Source: Alternaria dauci (taxonomy: Eukaryota > Ascomycota > Dothideomycetes > Pleosporales > Pleosporaceae). From it: a stretch of 64,000 nucleotides of DNA. Location: positions 310,001 to 374,000 of the forward strand of contig NC_091279.1 of NCBI RefSeq assembly GCF_042100115.1, in the 5' to 3' direction. A model generated the notes under the pieces. It saw only the letters and a list, made by a program, of their open reading frames with translations, searched no databases and had not been told where the DNA came from. Both the position numbers and the translations under genes were made by a program. The stretch's first letter is position 1. Every line of letters begins with the position of its first letter. This document shows positions 59,652 through 64,000 of the stretch, one piece after another.

Positions 59652-60917
59652 ATGGCTACTTTTCAACGAGCCGTCATTTCGCTCCTCTTGATCCTCTCCA
59701 TCACCTTTGTCTTCTTTGCTCAGAGCACCGAGGCTGCCAAGGGACCCAAGATCACCCACAAGGTGTGTATAGCTCACAATTGACATGTGGACGGTCTTGC
59801 TAACGCCCACAGGTGTTCTTTGACATCACCCATGGCGATGAAGAGCTAGGCCGCATCACCATCGGCCTTTACGGCAAGACTGTCCCCAAGACCGCCGAGA
59901 ACTTCCGGTATGCCCCTGTACAAACCTGTGTATAGCTTCGGGGGTTGACAATAATGGTAGCGCTCTGGCTACTGGCGAGAAGGGCTTCGGCTACGAGGGC
60001 TCTACTTTCCACCGCGTTATCAGCAACTTCATGATCCAGGGTGGTGGTAAGTAGATCTTTTGGTACATTTCGAAGAGATTTGCAATGCTAACTCTGTTTT
60101 AGACTTCACAAAGGGTAGGCCCAGGATAACTCGAACGCCACGATTCGCACACTGACGACAATTAGGTGATGGCACTGGAGGAAAGAGCATTTATGGAAAC
60201 AAGTTCCCCGATGAGAACTTCAAGCTCAAGCACACCCGCAAGGGTCTTCTCAGCATGGCCAACAGCGGAAAGGTAAGACACATGATGTTTGAACTGCACT
60301 TGAGACATGCACTGACCGTACATTGAAAATCTAGGACACCAACGGCTCCCAGTTCTTCATCACCACCGTCGTCACCAGCTGGCTCGATGGCCGCCACGTC
60401 GTTTTCGGAGAGGTCCTCGAGGGCTACGATGTCGTGGAGAAGATTGAGAATGTGAAGAAGGGCCCTGGAGACAAGCCGGCCCAGACTGTCAAGATCGCCA
60501 AGAGCGGAGAGCTCGAGGTGCCAGAGGAAGGTATTCACGCGGAACTCTAGACATCAGTATGCATTCTTTGCTATTGGGTCGACCCCTCAGGTTGGAGAGC
60601 TGCTGATACTTGTGCCCTTTCTTCAAGATCTATACGGAGCTGCTGAGCCTGCCATTCCTGGCGACGAACTCGACATCACCGCGGCAACTCCGTCCAAGGA
60701 GGATGTCGTCAACATTGCTGAGGTTACCCAGGCCTCTACCACTAAGCCTAAGCTCCCTGGTATGGCCGTTGCCACTGGTTCCGCTGATGGCCTGTCGATG
60801 GGCCAGAAGTTTTTCTTTGTTGGAGCTATCGTCGCAATCTGCGTGCTTTTCTTGAAATCGCGAAATGGGGGGCAAAGTAACGTTATGGGTGGGCTCAAGG
60901 AGAAGAGCATGGCATAG
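59652..60917 (+). CDS. cypB: ER cyclophilin B, peptidyl-prolyl cis-trans isomerase
   Basis: Folding catalyst of the secretory pathway that isomerises Xaa-Pro bonds. Signal peptide [20 protein letters not shown], then a complete cyclophilin domain: [16 protein letters not shown] (catalytic Arg, Phe, Met, Gln), GSQFFITT and the cyclosporin-contact Trp in [13 protein letters not shown]. Coding exons: 59652-59762, 59813-59907, 59961-60046, 60103-60114 (12 bases), about 60166-60272 (left border certain to one base only), and 60335-60550. This short form has 208 residues and ends GIHAEL, an HDEL-like retention signal. A second form is possible: a donor at 60531 and acceptor at 60627 remove that stop, and exon 60628-60917 stays in frame for a 298-residue protein with a tail containing one helix [18 protein letters not shown]. 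The end given covers both forms. Confidence 0.93.

Positions 60918-64000
<3,083 letters not shown>

Noticed and set aside
60612..60917. Separate small membrane-protein gene after cyclophilin B
   Set aside because: No ATG in frame before the membrane helix at a suitable place, while a splice from cyclophilin B joins it in frame; better read as an alternative last exon.

Overview
The window is nuclear DNA of a filamentous ascomycete. Genes are interrupted by short introns (about 46 to 140 bases) with GTAAGT-like donors and YAG acceptors. Several families present are typical of Pezizomycotina: a Ppo-type oxylipin synthase, a Pth11/SAT4-type rhodopsin-fold membrane protein, a HeLo-domain protein, a hybrid histidine kinase and a Bem3-like RhoGAP. 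The gene set and the overall look suggest a Dothideomycete, perhaps Pleosporales, but that is inference. I find 21 protein genes, the last cut off by the window end. I see no rRNA, tRNA or CRISPR array.

Layout. 0.7-2.2 kb: enolase (+). 2.2-7.5 kb: a long stretch without a convincing gene, holding an 8-bp minisatellite. 7.5-10.2 kb: hybrid histidine kinase (+). 11.4-14.5 kb: SERCA-type calcium pump (+). 14.9-15.05 kb: a 137-bp MITE-like element. 15.4-17.6 kb: large basic protein of unknown function (-). 18.5-20.1 kb: HeLo-domain protein (-). 21.4-22.8 kb: seven-helix rhodopsin-fold protein (-), divergent from a secreted type-B carboxylesterase (+, 23.8-25.7 kb), which is followed by an esterase of the PF00756/COG2819 type (+), an SDR (+), an FMN-dependent 2-hydroxyacid oxidase (+) and a coiled-coil protein (+). 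33.5-34.5 kb: M50B-like zinc membrane peptidase (-). 35.0-36.8 kb: MFS hexose transporter (-). 38.5-39.0 kb: a small three-exon DUF3140 gene (+). 39.3-41.6 kb: DUF2235 hydrolase (-), divergent from the Ppo dioxygenase/P450 fusion (+, 43.6-47.1 kb). 47.9-50.3 kb: INO80 subunit Ies1 (-). 51.3-56.0 kb: PX-PH-RhoGAP protein (-). 58.9-59.4 kb: mitochondrial uS13 (-). 59.7-60.9 kb: ER cyclophilin B (+). 61.9 kb to the end: DED1 helicase (+, partial).

Most of the genes are ordinary housekeeping or regulatory genes, and neighbours do not form an evident cluster. The possible functional groupings are the divergent DUF2235 hydrolase and fatty-acid dioxygenase, and the run of two esterases, SDR and hydroxyacid oxidase next to a membrane receptor-like protein; both are inference only.

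The most interesting signals are about gene structure. Cyclophilin B appears able to end either in an HAEL ER-retention signal or, by splicing out that stop, in a membrane-anchor tail. There is a 5-nt microexon in the carboxylesterase, a coding exon that is only the ATG in uS13m, and three stop-free introns whose length is a multiple of three.
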